A DNA stretch of 64,000 nucleotides from the NCBI GenBank assembly GCA_009691715.1, contig SIAN01000008.1, forward strand, positions 1 to 64,000, written 5' to 3'. The stretch comes from Planctomycetota bacterium. Lineage in GTDB: Bacteria > Planctomycetota > B15-G4 > SIAN01. Position numbers and translations under genes: made by a program. The notes below the pieces were generated by a model. It had not been told where the DNA came from, made no database searches, and worked only from the letters and a program-made list of their open reading frames with translations. Below are positions 10,034-18,543 of this stretch, one piece after another (position 1 is the stretch's first letter; each line of letters begins with the position of its first letter).

Positions 10034-11485
10034 TCACCCATTCGCCGCATCCGTCCGCGAGATGCCGAGTTCCTTCAGCTTCAACTGCAGCCCCTTGCGC
10101 GACAGCCCGAGCGCGGCGGCCGAATGGGTCACGTTGCCGGTGTGCTCGCGCAGCGACTTCGTGATGATCTCGCGCTCGAGCAGCGCGACCGCATCGCGGA
10201 CGACGTCTTTCAGCGGTCCCGCCGAGCTCGGTGCACCCGAGGCGCTCGACGGGGCGGTCGCGGCCGGTGTCGATGCCGCGAGCTCCGGCGGCAACGGTGG
10301 CGGCGGCCCCATCTGCAGCGCGGCCGGCAGGTCGCTCACCTGCATCACGCCGTCGGCGAGCACCACCAGCGATTCGATCACGTTCTCGAGCTCGCGCACG
10401 TTTCCAGGCCAGTCGTGCACGTGCAGCCGCGCCAACAGTTCACCGCTGGCCGCAGCCACCGGCCGCTTCTGCCGCGCGCCGTGCTTCTTGCGGAAGTGCT
10501 CGACCAGCTCCGGGATGTCGCCGCGCCGATCACGCAGCGGCGGCAACTCGATCGTCAGCACGGCGAGGCGGAACCAGAGATCGCGCCGGAAGGTGCCCCG
10601 TTCCACATTTTCCGCGAGTTCGGCGTGGGTCGCTGCGACCACGCGAACGTCGACCTTGCGGGTCGCGCCGGCGCCGACGCGCTGGATCTCGCGCTGCTCG
10701 AGCGCGCGCAGGAGCTTGGGCTGGACCTTCAGGTCCATGTCCCCCACCTCGTCGAGGAACAGCGTGCCGCCGTCCGCCAGCTCGAAGCGGCCTGGCCGCG
10801 TCGCCACCGCGCCGGTGAACGCGCCCCTTTCGTGTCCGAACAGTTCGGCCTCGACCATCGTCTCGGGGATCGCGGCGCAGTTGGTCGCGATGAAGCTGCC
10901 CGCGGCGCGCGGCGAGCCCTCGTGCAGCGCACGCGCGACCAGCTCCTTGCCGGTCCCGGTCTCACCCAGGATCAGCACGTTCGACGGCGTCGGCGCCACC
11001 TTGGCAATCCGCTCGCGCACGCGCTGCATCGCCGGACCCGAGCCGACCATCGCCTTCAAGGCGTTGCGGGGCTCGTGCACGTCACGCCGGCGAACGAGGC
11101 GCGTCGCGATCGCGCGCTCCATCACCTGCGAAAGCTCGACCTGATCGAACGGCTTGGTGAGGAAGTTGAACGCGCCGCGTCGCATCGCGTCGACCGCCGT
11201 CGGCACCGTGCCATGAGCGGTGAGCAGGATCACCGGCAGCTCCGGCTGCTCTTGGCGCAGCGCATCGAGCAGTTCGAGCCCGTCCATGCCCGGCATGCGC
11301 AGATCGGTCAGCACCGCGGCGTAGCTCTTCTCACGCGCCTTCACCAACGCCGTGGCGCCGTCGGGTGCCTCCTCGACCGAGTAACCCTCGCGTTCGAGCA
11401 GAGCCTTCAGGACCGCGCGCAGATTCACCTCGTCGTCGACGAGGAGCAACCGGCACGGATCGTCGAGTTCACGCGGTGGCGCCAT
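10034..11485 (-). CDS. NtrC-family sigma-54-dependent response regulator
   Basis: The 483-residue protein has three domains. Residues about 8-125 are a receiver with the acidic pair in LLLVDDE, the phosphoacceptor Asp in LTDLRMPGMDG, the switch Thr in LLTAHG and Lys in LTKPF. Residues about 145-375 are an AAA+ sigma-54 activator domain with Walker A GETGTGKE, the sigma-54 contact loop GAFTGA and a GGTLFLDEVGDM Walker B. The C-terminal 40 residues are a Fis-type helix-turn-helix (HTGNVTHSAAALGLSRKGLQ). The ATG at 11485 follows a G-rich GGGGGAG and overlaps the end of the kinase gene by 17 bp, which indicates translational coupling. It is the evident partner of the upstream histidine kinase. 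Target promoters cannot be deduced. Confidence 0.95.
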   Translation of the reverse strand: MAPPRELDDPCRLLLVDDEVNLRAVLKALLEREGYSVEEAPDGATALVKAREKSYAAVLTDLRMPGMDGLELLDALRQEQPELPVILLTAHGTVPTAVDAMRRGAFNFLTKPFDQVELSQVMERAIATRLVRRRDVHEPRNALKAMVGSGPAMQRVRERIAKVAPTPSNVLILGETGTGKELVARALHEGSPRAAGSFIATNCAAIPETMVEAELFGHERGAFTGAVATRPGRFELADGGTLFLDEVGDMDLKVQPKLLRALEQREIQRVGAGATRKVDVRVVAATHAELAENVERGTFRRDLWFRLAVLTIELPPLRDRRGDIPELVEHFRKKHGARQKRPVAAASGELLARLHVHDWPGNVRELENVIESLVVLADGVMQVSDLPAALQMGPPPPLPPELAASTPAATAPSSASGAPSSAGPLKDVVRDAVALLEREIITKSLREHTGNVTHSAAALGLSRKGLQLKLKELGISRTDAANG

Positions 11486-13313
11486 CGCTCCCCCTGCCGC
11501 CCGGCGCGGCAACGACCGGCAGTTTCAACACGAAGTGCGCGCCACGGTAGCCGGCATCGGGCTTCTGCAGCAGCAGCGTGCCGCCGTGTGCCAGTGCGAC
11601 CCGCTGCGCGACGGCGAGACCGAGCCCGCTTCCGGTCGGCCGAGTGGTGAAGAACGGTTCGAACAGTCGTGCACGCTGCTCGAGCGGGATGCCGGGACCG
11701 TCGTCGCGCACGTGCCAGGACAGCGTGCGTCCGTCATCACGCTGTTCGACCGCGACACGCCCGCCAGAAGGCTGGACCGAGATCGCGTTCAACACCAGGT
11801 TCAACAGTGCGTGGCGCAGTTGGTCCGCATCGAGCAGGCGCATGGTCGCCGCCTCACCACCATCGAGCGTGAGTGCGACGCTGAATTTGCGCGCTCTCTC
11901 TCCCGCCAGCAGCAGCGCCGCCTCCGCGATCACGCGCGGACTCGCCGGCGCCAGCTCGAGGCGCGGTGTCTTGCCGAGCGCCAGCGCATCGGTCACGACG
12001 CGATCGAGGCGGCGTGCTTCCTCGCGCAAAATCTGGAGCCAGCGGCCCGAAGGCGACGCCTGCAGCGCGGCATCGCCCTCCATCAAGTCGAGCGCGCCGA
12101 GGATCGCGCCGAGCGGATTCTTGATCTCGTGCGCGATGCCGGCCGCCATTCCGCCGAGCTGCGCAAGGCGTTCGTCGCGATGCCGCGCTTCCTGCGCGTC
12201 GATGGCGCGCAGGGCGACGGCGATGCGCGCGGCCAGCCGCCGAACCGCCCGGCGCAGCACCGGCGCCTCGAGCAGGCGCGCCTCACGCAGCCCGAGCACC
12301 AACCAACCGAGCCGCTGCGTGGCGATCCGCAATGGCAGCACCAGTTGCTCGCCAGCGGCGGCCGGCCGCGGGCCCGGCGGGGCGAGCACGATCGCCGTGA
12401 TCTCGCGACCGCCATCGACCAGCGCCGCACGCAGCGCCGCCGCGAGCTCGTCGCGCCGCGTCGCATCGGCGAGCACCAGATCGAGCCCCTCGAGCTCTGC
12501 GCGCAGAGCCCGCCGCCGCCGCTCCCGCTCGCGCGCCGCGGGCGAACGAAGCGACCGGACCAGTGGCCCCTGGAGCAGCGCCAATCCGACGAGCGCGATC
12601 CAAGCCACCACCACTCGCGCGGCGCGTTCGGACACGCTTTCAAGCGCCAAGACCAGCGGCAAGGCCGCCACCAGCGCGGCAAGCGACAGCACCGCGACCC
12701 GGCCCAGCAGAGGCTTCAGTTCGAACAGGCCATGGCGCGCGACCGCGCTACCGAGCAGCGCCACGATCGCCAGGCTGCCGAGCCCGGCGAGGCGCGGCAG
12801 CGCGGGCATGCGCTCGAACAAACCGAACACGTCGATGATCGCGGCCGCCAACGCGAACGCGGCTGCGCCGAGGAATGGTCGCACCCGTTCGCCGCGGCCC
12901 CGCGCGGCACGCGCGAGGGAGACCAAAACGCAGGCGAGGCCCGGGAAGAGCAGTGCCGCGGCGATCGGAACGGCCGGTTCGCCGAAGAGTGCAAGTGCGA
13001 GCGCAACCGCTGCGGCGAGCCACCGCGAGACCCGCGCCGCGCGTGACAATCGCGGCGAAACTCCACGCAGCGCGGCCGCCAACTGCAAGCCGAGTGGCAC
13101 CAGCGCCAGCGCGACGATCCACTCGATCTGGGCGCCGAACCGCGGCTTCCACAGCGCATGGAGGAAGAGCGTGCCGCTCCATGCCGACAGCGCGAGCGCG
13201 ACCCGGGAGAAGGCGCGCGGCACCGGATGACCGGAACGGCGTGCCGCCAGCGCAAAGAGCAAGTGGCCCAGCGCCGCAATGGCGCTCGACAACAGCGTCA
13301 GCGTCGGTTCCAT
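11469..13313 (-). CDS. Membrane-bound sensor histidine kinase
   Basis: The 614-residue protein begins with roughly 230 residues rich in hydrophobic helices (about eight), for example LALALFGEPAVPIAAALLF, so the sensor is integral to the membrane. A linker/GAF-like region follows, and then the transmitter: H box GIAHEIKNPLGAILG (His near residue 394), N box HALLNLVLNAI, G1 VRDDGPGIP, and the GSGLGLAVAQ G2 box. It resembles membrane kinases of the PrsK/AtoS type. The signal is unknown. The gene overlaps the sigma-54 regulator, and the pair should act as one phosphorelay. The start is the ATG at 13313, with no strong ribosome-binding site. Confidence 0.93.
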   Translation of the reverse strand: MEPTLTLLSSAIAALGHLLFALAARRSGHPVPRAFSRVALALSAWSGTLFLHALWKPRFGAQIEWIVALALVPLGLQLAAALRGVSPRLSRAARVSRWLAAAVALALALFGEPAVPIAAALLFPGLACVLVSLARAARGRGERVRPFLGAAAFALAAAIIDVFGLFERMPALPRLAGLGSLAIVALLGSAVARHGLFELKPLLGRVAVLSLAALVAALPLVLALESVSERAARVVVAWIALVGLALLQGPLVRSLRSPAARERERRRRALRAELEGLDLVLADATRRDELAAALRAALVDGGREITAIVLAPPGPRPAAAGEQLVLPLRIATQRLGWLVLGLREARLLEAPVLRRAVRRLAARIAVALRAIDAQEARHRDERLAQLGGMAAGIAHEIKNPLGAILGALDLMEGDAALQASPSGRWLQILREEARRLDRVVTDALALGKTPRLELAPASPRVIAEAALLLAGERARKFSVALTLDGGEAATMRLLDADQLRHALLNLVLNAISVQPSGGRVAVEQRDDGRTLSWHVRDDGPGIPLEQRARLFEPFFTTRPTGSGLGLAVAQRVALAHGGTLLLQKPDAGYRGAHFVLKLPVVAAPGGRGSDGATA

Positions 13314-13349
13314 CCGGCCGCCAGGCTCAGCACGACCGGCGGCGCGCGA

Positions 13350-14057
13350 TCACGCGTGCGCCGCTTCGGCCTGCGCTTGGATCCGTTTCGAGAGCGCCGC
13401 AAGTTCCGACTTGAGGTCGTCGTCATTGCCGGCGGTTGCGCGCACGAACGACTCCAGCGCCTCGCGGCCGCGGACCTGCAACACGCCCTCGGCCATCTGG
13501 TAGTAGGTCGCGTACTCCTCTTCCGCGATCGGCCGAAGGAGCGTCTGCACGATGCGCTCGCGGTCCTTCTGGTAGGCCTCCTTGCCGGGCACCGCCGCCG
13601 CCACCGGGTCGAGTTGCGCCAGCGCGATGAGCGCGGCATGGCGCCGCCGTACGTCTTTCATGGCCGACTCGACCACCGGCCGGCCGCGCGCGTCATTGCG
13701 CTGACCGATCGCCAGCAGAAGCGACAGGTGCGCCTCGAGGTCCTGCTTCAACCGCGCCTCGTTGCCCAGCACCGGGCCGAGATCGAATGGCTGGCGACAG
13801 GTGGCGACGATCGCAAGCGCCTGCGCCTGCGCCTTCGGCTCATCGCCGAGGCTCATCTCCAGCAGAGTGCGCGTGAACGACTCGCGATGCTCAGGAGCGG
13901 TGGCTTCCAGAAAATCGTCGAGGTCGCGCCAGGGGTCCTCGGCCAGCAGCGACGCCTCGCCCTCATCAAGCTCATAGAAGAAGTCGCGCCAGCCGTAGCG
14001 GCAGCGAGCGAACAGGACGGCGAGCTCTTGCAGTCGTTCGGGCGTGGACCGGTGCAT
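13350..14057 (-). CDS. Hypothetical protein, helical, 235 residues
   Basis: I do not recognise this protein. It has no signal peptide or membrane segment and reads as mostly alpha-helical, with many charged residues and Trp/Tyr near the start (CRYGWRDFFYELDEGEAS). The C-terminus ends in a short Ala/Glu-rich helix. The ATG at 14057 is preferred to the TTG two codons upstream. It lies 36 bp before the histidine-kinase gene on the same strand and may be its leader gene. A signalling or chaperone-like role would be a guess. Confidence 0.7.
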   Translation of the reverse strand: MHRSTPERLQELAVLFARCRYGWRDFFYELDEGEASLLAEDPWRDLDDFLEATAPEHRESFTRTLLEMSLGDEPKAQAQALAIVATCRQPFDLGPVLGNEARLKQDLEAHLSLLLAIGQRNDARGRPVVESAMKDVRRRHAALIALAQLDPVAAAVPGKEAYQKDRERIVQTLLRPIAEEEYATYYQMAEGVLQVRGREALESFVRATAGNDDDLKSELAALSKRIQAQAEAAHA

Positions 14058-14265
14058 GGCCAACGAGTTCGGAATGGTGGAAGCGGCGGACCCGCCGTCA
14101 TCCCGAGGCGGCAGATCCGAAGCTGACAGTCGCAGCGAGGCGCAGTAGAACGCGACGACGGGGGGGGCGCAAGCCCTGCACCGACTCGACCCGACGCGGT
14201 CGAGCCCTCAAACCCGAACCACGCGCCGCCGATCGAATCCGAGCTCTTCCGATCACCCTCGTTCC

Positions 14266-15387
14266 ATGTCGATGAATCTGCAATCTCTCTTCGCGCTCGA
14301 CCGCGCCGGCTTCGCTGCCGTGGTCGTGGACGCGGGCGGCAAGGCGGCGCATGCGCGCGCACTTCGCCGCGGAGTGCTCCGCGACGGACCAAGTGCGCTG
14401 TCGTCGATCGACACGCGGGGGCTCCGGTTGCCGAAGAAGCTGGTCGAGGAGCTCGCGACCCGTGGCTACGCCGCCGCGACCTCGCAACTCAACGCGCAGG
14501 CGCCCTCCGCCGACGGTTCCACCAAGCTCATCGTCGATCTCACTGACAGGAAGAGCGTCGAGGCGGTCGTGCTGCCGGCCGAGCGCGGTGGCCACGCCGT
14601 CTGCATCTCGAGCCAGGTCGGCTGCCCGGTCGGCTGCCCGTTCTGCGCCAGCGGCATCGGCGGACTGGTGCGCAACCTCGCCGCGCACGAGATCGTCGAG
14701 CAGGTGGCTCACGCGCGCGCAGTGGCCGACGTGCGCCGCATCGTCGTGATGGGGATCGGCGAGCCGCTGCTGAACTTCGAGCCGCTGCTGCAGGCGCTCG
14801 CGATCCTGGTCGAGGACGGCAACTTCGCCGAACGCCGGATCGTGATCTCCTCGGTCGGCTTCCCCGACCGCGTGGCGCGCCTCGCCGCGAGCGGCCGGCG
14901 CTACGGGCTCGCGATCTCGCTGCACGCGGTCGAGGATGGGCTGCGCGAGCGGCTGGTGCCGCTGCTGCGCGGCGTGTCCGTGCGAGAAGTCGTCGAGGCG
15001 GCGCGGGGATGGAGCGTCGCGATCGGCGGCCGCGTGCAATTCGAGTACGTGGTGCTGCGTGGCGTGAACGACGACCTGGCCGTGTGCGATGAACTCGCGC
15101 GGTTGCTCGGCGGATTCGACGCCTACGTCAACTTCATCGCGTGGAACCCGGTGCCGGGACTGCCGTTCGAGCGACCCGCTGACGCGCGAATGGACGCGCT
15201 CGTGCGCCGCTGCCGCGACCTCGGACTGGTCGCGACGCGGCGCAAGACGCTCGGCGGCGATGCGACGGCGGCGTGCGGTCAGTTGCGCCGCAGTCTCGCC
15301 GCGCCGACGGTCAGGAACCTGGCTTCGGAGCCGGTGGCTTCGATGACTTCGCCGGAGTCTGCTCCGCCGCCGGCGACGGGAGCCTGA
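14266..15387 (+). CDS. RlmN/Cfr-type radical SAM rRNA/tRNA adenine C2-methyltransferase
   Basis: Enzymes of this family methylate C2 of A2503 in 23S rRNA, and of A37 in some tRNAs. The 373-residue length is close to E. coli RlmN. The radical-SAM cluster motif is CPVGCPFC (CxxxCxxC), preceded by the family-typical CISSQVG. The SAM-binding GIGEPLLN replaces the usual GMGEP. The methyl-carrying Cys is present in the C-terminal TAACGQLR, the motif that supports RlmN-like chemistry. ATGs at 14266 and 14272 are both possible starts. The last 77 bp overlap the 3' end of the converging beta-lactamase-like gene, so both C-termini are encoded by the same DNA. RlmN is the likeliest function, and a Cfr-like resistance role is not suggested. 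Confidence 0.85.
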   Translation: MSMNLQSLFALDRAGFAAVVVDAGGKAAHARALRRGVLRDGPSALSSIDTRGLRLPKKLVEELATRGYAAATSQLNAQAPSADGSTKLIVDLTDRKSVEAVVLPAERGGHAVCISSQVGCPVGCPFCASGIGGLVRNLAAHEIVEQVAHARAVADVRRIVVMGIGEPLLNFEPLLQALAILVEDGNFAERRIVISSVGFPDRVARLAASGRRYGLAISLHAVEDGLRERLVPLLRGVSVREVVEAARGWSVAIGGRVQFEYVVLRGVNDDLAVCDELARLLGGFDAYVNFIAWNPVPGLPFERPADARMDALVRRCRDLGLVATRRKTLGGDATAACGQLRRSLAAPTVRNLASEPVASMTSPESAPPPATGA

Positions 15388-17623
15388 ACAGCGCGGCGTC
15401 GAGTTCGATGTCGACTTCAGCCTGCTCGATCTGGATCACGACGGTCCCGATGTCGGGGAGCGACATGTCGCGATGGAACGGCAGCAACACCCCACCGACG
15501 TCGCGCCAATCCGCCAGAACGGCGACCGGCGGGCGACTCGCGAGTCCCGGGAACGCAGCGTCGGCGCCCTCGATCGCCACGGTCTTCAGCGTTGCGACCG
15601 AGACGTAGTAGTTGATCGGCGGCGCATCGGGCGGCGTGACCAGGATCGAGTAGCACGGGTCGGGGATCGGCGCGAGGCCGGGGACCGCAGGCGGAATGAC
15701 GAGCGGCATCCCGATCGAACTGGTGAAGACGATGCCCCTGAGCTCGATCGCGTCGGTCCAATCGAGCCATGAACCGGCCTCGCCGATCGGATTCAGCAGC
15801 GGCATCGCGGCGACCCGCGCGGCGTCGAGCTCCGGCTCGCTGCCGTAGTGCGCGCGAAACGTGCCGCGGCCGCCGTCAATGATCGTCGTCGCAAAACCGA
15901 AGGGCTTGGCGTCGACATCGATCCGCATCGACTCAGCTCCACGGGCAGCGAGCGTGTAGCGGCCGACGACCCCCGCCTGGAGGAAGCGCACCGACCCGGA
16001 CAGCCGGAGCGTGCTCCATTCAGCGGCCTTCGAGCCGTGGATCACCGCTTCGCGCTTGGCGAAGAACTCATCGAGCGTCAGAGGGGTCGACTGCGTCGTC
16101 GTACGTGCGAAGACCCGGCGCATCTTCCTGACGACATCGCCATGGTTCAGCGTGAGCGAAGTCGCGTCGCCCGTGTCGTCACGGTCGATCGTGATCCAGG
16201 CATCGGGCTCTTCGCGAATCCAGCTCCGGCCGTCTGCGTCGGGCCAGCCGAGCGTGTAAAGCGTCTGAGCCTGCTGGCCGAGCCCGGGCGGGATCACCAG
16301 CGTGAGGCGGTCGCCCTGCTCGATGAGAACCGTGTTGGCGCGCCCTTCCATCCCGCCGGTGTAGGCGCCGAGCCACTTCCCCCACTGCTCCTTCAAAAGC
16401 GGCGCACCATCGATCCACGCCTTGCGCTCGCGCAACGGGCCGAACAGCGTGTCGAGCACGAACGGGAGGACGCCGGCCTGGAACTGCGTCGCGCTGGTGT
16501 TCGCCAGCATCACGACGCCGCAGTCGAGATCGGGCACCAGCGCGACTTCAGCCGCATAGCCCGGCACGTTGCCGCCGTGCTCGATGACGACGTGGCGCAC
16601 GCCGGCCGGATCGCGCCATGCCTGCGGGTCCTTGCCGTCGGCCGCATGGAGGAACCAGCCCATGCCGTAGCGCGGGAACGGGTCATCGCGAGTGTCCTGC
16701 CACATCGCATCGAGCTGTTTCCCGCTCACCAGTGCGCGACCGTCCTGAACGCCGCGCCGGAGAAGGAACTGCACCCACTTCGCCATATCGGTCACGTCGG
16801 AGTAGATGCCGCCGGCCGGCGCCATGTTGTCCATGTCGAGCCATTCGACCGGCTTCCAGTCACCTTTCGCCGCATCCCAGTCGTAGCGACTCGAGAGCCG
16901 CGGATGAGCGAACGCCGCATCTCCCGAACTCGTCGCGTTCTTCATGCCAAGCGGCGCGAAGATCCGCTCGGCGAGCAGTTCGTCCCAGGATGGCTTGCCG
17001 GCGACCTTGGCCGCGGCCTCGCCAGCGACCAGAAGCATGCAGTTGTTGTACTGCCAGGCGACCCCGTAGTCCGCCTGTTTGTCGGTGGTCGCGATCAGGC
17101 GCATCAACTGCTCGCGCGTCGCGTCGGTGCCGACCCAGGCGACGTCGGTGCGCGTAAGTCCGGTCCGGTGCGACAACAGGTCGCGCAGCGTCGCCTTCTC
17201 GTTCGTGCCCGGGTCCCTGAAGGCGAACCACGGCAGCCACGTTGCCGGCCGCGCGTTCCAGTCGAGCTTTTCCTCGTCGACCAGCATCGCGCAGAGCATC
17301 GAGGTGAACGCCTTGCTGGTCGAGCCGATGCCGTAGATCGTGTGCTCGTCGGCCGGGAGGTTCGCCGCACGATCGCGCAGACCACAGCCGCCGGCGAACA
17401 CGACCTCGCCCTTCAGTACCACTGCCAACGACAGCCCGCTGATGTGCAGAAGCTGCCGTCGCTGATCCAGATCCTCCTGCAATCGCTCGATCCGCGCCGC
17501 GAGTCCGGGCTCCTTTGCCGCCTGCTGCGCCACTGCCTGTGCCAATGCCCCTGGCGCTGGCGCAACCACGCCAAGCGCGATCTCGATCGCGATCGCGATC
17601 ACCGAAGATCTCGCCTGGTTCAC
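15311..17623 (-). CDS. Exported serine hydrolase, class C beta-lactamase/penicillin-binding-like
   Basis: The 770-residue protein has a signal peptide (IAIEIALGVVAPAPGALAQ) and an N-terminal serine beta-lactamase-related domain at about residues 45-400. The nucleophile motif SxxK is in GIGSTSKAFTS, the Tyr motif is YNN in AWQYNNCMLL, and the third motif is EHGG. These match class C-type esterases/peptidases better than true antibiotic hydrolases. The remaining 350 residues are a beta-rich region as in many planctomycete 'serine hydrolase' proteins. The GTG start at 17623 is preceded by AGGAG six bases away. Its 3' end overlaps rlmN. The natural substrate (D-amino peptides or esters) is not deducible. 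Confidence 0.85.
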   Translation of the reverse strand: MNQARSSVIAIAIEIALGVVAPAPGALAQAVAQQAAKEPGLAARIERLQEDLDQRRQLLHISGLSLAVVLKGEVVFAGGCGLRDRAANLPADEHTIYGIGSTSKAFTSMLCAMLVDEEKLDWNARPATWLPWFAFRDPGTNEKATLRDLLSHRTGLTRTDVAWVGTDATREQLMRLIATTDKQADYGVAWQYNNCMLLVAGEAAAKVAGKPSWDELLAERIFAPLGMKNATSSGDAAFAHPRLSSRYDWDAAKGDWKPVEWLDMDNMAPAGGIYSDVTDMAKWVQFLLRRGVQDGRALVSGKQLDAMWQDTRDDPFPRYGMGWFLHAADGKDPQAWRDPAGVRHVVIEHGGNVPGYAAEVALVPDLDCGVVMLANTSATQFQAGVLPFVLDTLFGPLRERKAWIDGAPLLKEQWGKWLGAYTGGMEGRANTVLIEQGDRLTLVIPPGLGQQAQTLYTLGWPDADGRSWIREEPDAWITIDRDDTGDATSLTLNHGDVVRKMRRVFARTTTQSTPLTLDEFFAKREAVIHGSKAAEWSTLRLSGSVRFLQAGVVGRYTLAARGAESMRIDVDAKPFGFATTIIDGGRGTFRAHYGSEPELDAARVAAMPLLNPIGEAGSWLDWTDAIELRGIVFTSSIGMPLVIPPAVPGLAPIPDPCYSILVTPPDAPPINYYVSVATLKTVAIEGADAAFPGLASRPPVAVLADWRDVGGVLLPFHRDMSLPDIGTVVIQIEQAEVDIELDAALFRLPSPAAEQTPAKSSKPPAPKPGS

Positions 17624-17739
17624 ATCGTGCTCCTACGCAATCGGTTCGGGACCAAGCCCTCGCTCTTCATTCGCACACGGGCGCCGCACGAACCACGGGC
17701 CGCGTCGTCGGTACAGCCCCCGCCGATCGCTTTGCTGCG

Positions 17740-18531
17740 CTACTGCGGTTCCATCGCCCTCAACTCCGCGACCACATCGTCGCCATGGATCCGTTGCCGC
17801 CAATTCTCAGTCAGGAGCTTCCGGCGCAACGCTCCCTCGCGATCGAAGAAAAGCACTGCCGGTCGCGCCAGATCGCCCCCGCGGTGGAAATCGGCGCCCG
17901 GTTGGATCACCCCCAGCTCACGCGCGAGTTCCAGCCGCGAGTCAGACAGCAGAGGAAACTCGAAGCCCTCATCGCGATTCAACGCTGCGAGCTCGGACGG
18001 CGAGTCCTTCGACACGACCACCACCGCCCCCCCGGCCGCATTGATCGCAGGAAGTGAGAGCTGCAGTCCCCGCAGCTCACGCACGCACGACGGTCACCAG
18101 AAGCCGCGGAAGAAGACGAGCACGGTCTTTTTGCCCGCGAGCCGACCACCGCGCTGTTCGGCCGCGAGCGACCACGACGCGCCGTCGCTTGCGATCACCA
18201 CGGCATCTGGCAACGCCCTGCCGTCGACCAACCGTGCTTGATCCGCGGGCGGCAGTCGGTAGCTCTCGAAATCGGTGACCTGGCCGAACAGCCCACCGAT
18301 GCCGATCGCGAGCGCGAAACAGACCGCGGCCGCAAGACGATCGGCCCGCAACGTGCCGACCGGTGGCCGCAACGCCGCGCGACCCGCCGTCGCAACGCCG
18401 AGCAGGATGACGCACCAGAGCGGCCAGATGAGCTCACCGAATCCCGGCTGCTTCGCCCACCACGGCAGGTAGCAGAACGCCGCCGCCGCCGCGAGCGCGA
18501 CACCGAAGAGCGCGCGACCGGTTGCCTTCAC
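17740..18531 (-). CDS. Membrane-anchored peroxiredoxin-like selenoprotein (in-frame TGA = selenocysteine)
   Basis: A standard gene call gives two fragments, 18094-18531 and 17740-18084. They are in the same frame and separated by a single TGA at 18094-18096. Read through, the protein has 263 residues: three hydrophobic segments in the first ~85 residues, then an AhpC/TSA-like thioredoxin fold. The TGA stands in FFRGFW-U-PSCVRELRGLQ, exactly where Prx-like and thioredoxin-like proteins carry the first Cys of C-x-x-C. The fold continues in frame after it (VVVVSKDSP, FEFPLLSD, PAVLFFDREG). A stem-loop with a G-rich apical loop begins a few bases downstream (see 18054-18080). UxxC and UxxU Prx-like selenoproteins are an established bacterial family. 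The start is the GTG at 18531, 12 bp after lpd, so the gene probably belongs to that operon. No selABCD genes are visible here. The alternative is a pseudogene or sequencing error. Confidence 0.85.
18054..18080 (-). promoter_or_regulatory. Putative bacterial SECIS hairpin
   Basis: In the mRNA sense the bases after the UGA fold as GUGAGCUGC / loop GGGGACU / GCAGCUCUCAC. The inner 7 bp (18072-18078 with 18064-18058) are contiguous, and outer pairs form with a small bulge or mismatch. The apical loop starts with GG, and 22 nt separate the UGA from the loop. This agrees with the bacterial SECIS description as I recall it: a conserved G in the first two loop bases and a spacing of roughly 16-37 nt. 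The hairpin lies wholly within coding sequence, as expected for bacteria. Confidence 0.7.
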
Positions 18532-18543
18532 CGCAACGGCCGC

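Noticed and set aside
14160..14167. G8 homopolymer as a phase-variation switch for rlmN
   Set aside because: It is about 100 bp upstream of the start and no alternative frame is involved, so the evidence is too weak.
17740..18084. Separate 114-residue gene starting at the GTG at 18084
   Set aside because: It lacks the N-terminal half of a thioredoxin fold. The upstream frame ends at TGA in the middle of the conserved motif, and together they make one complete fold with Sec.
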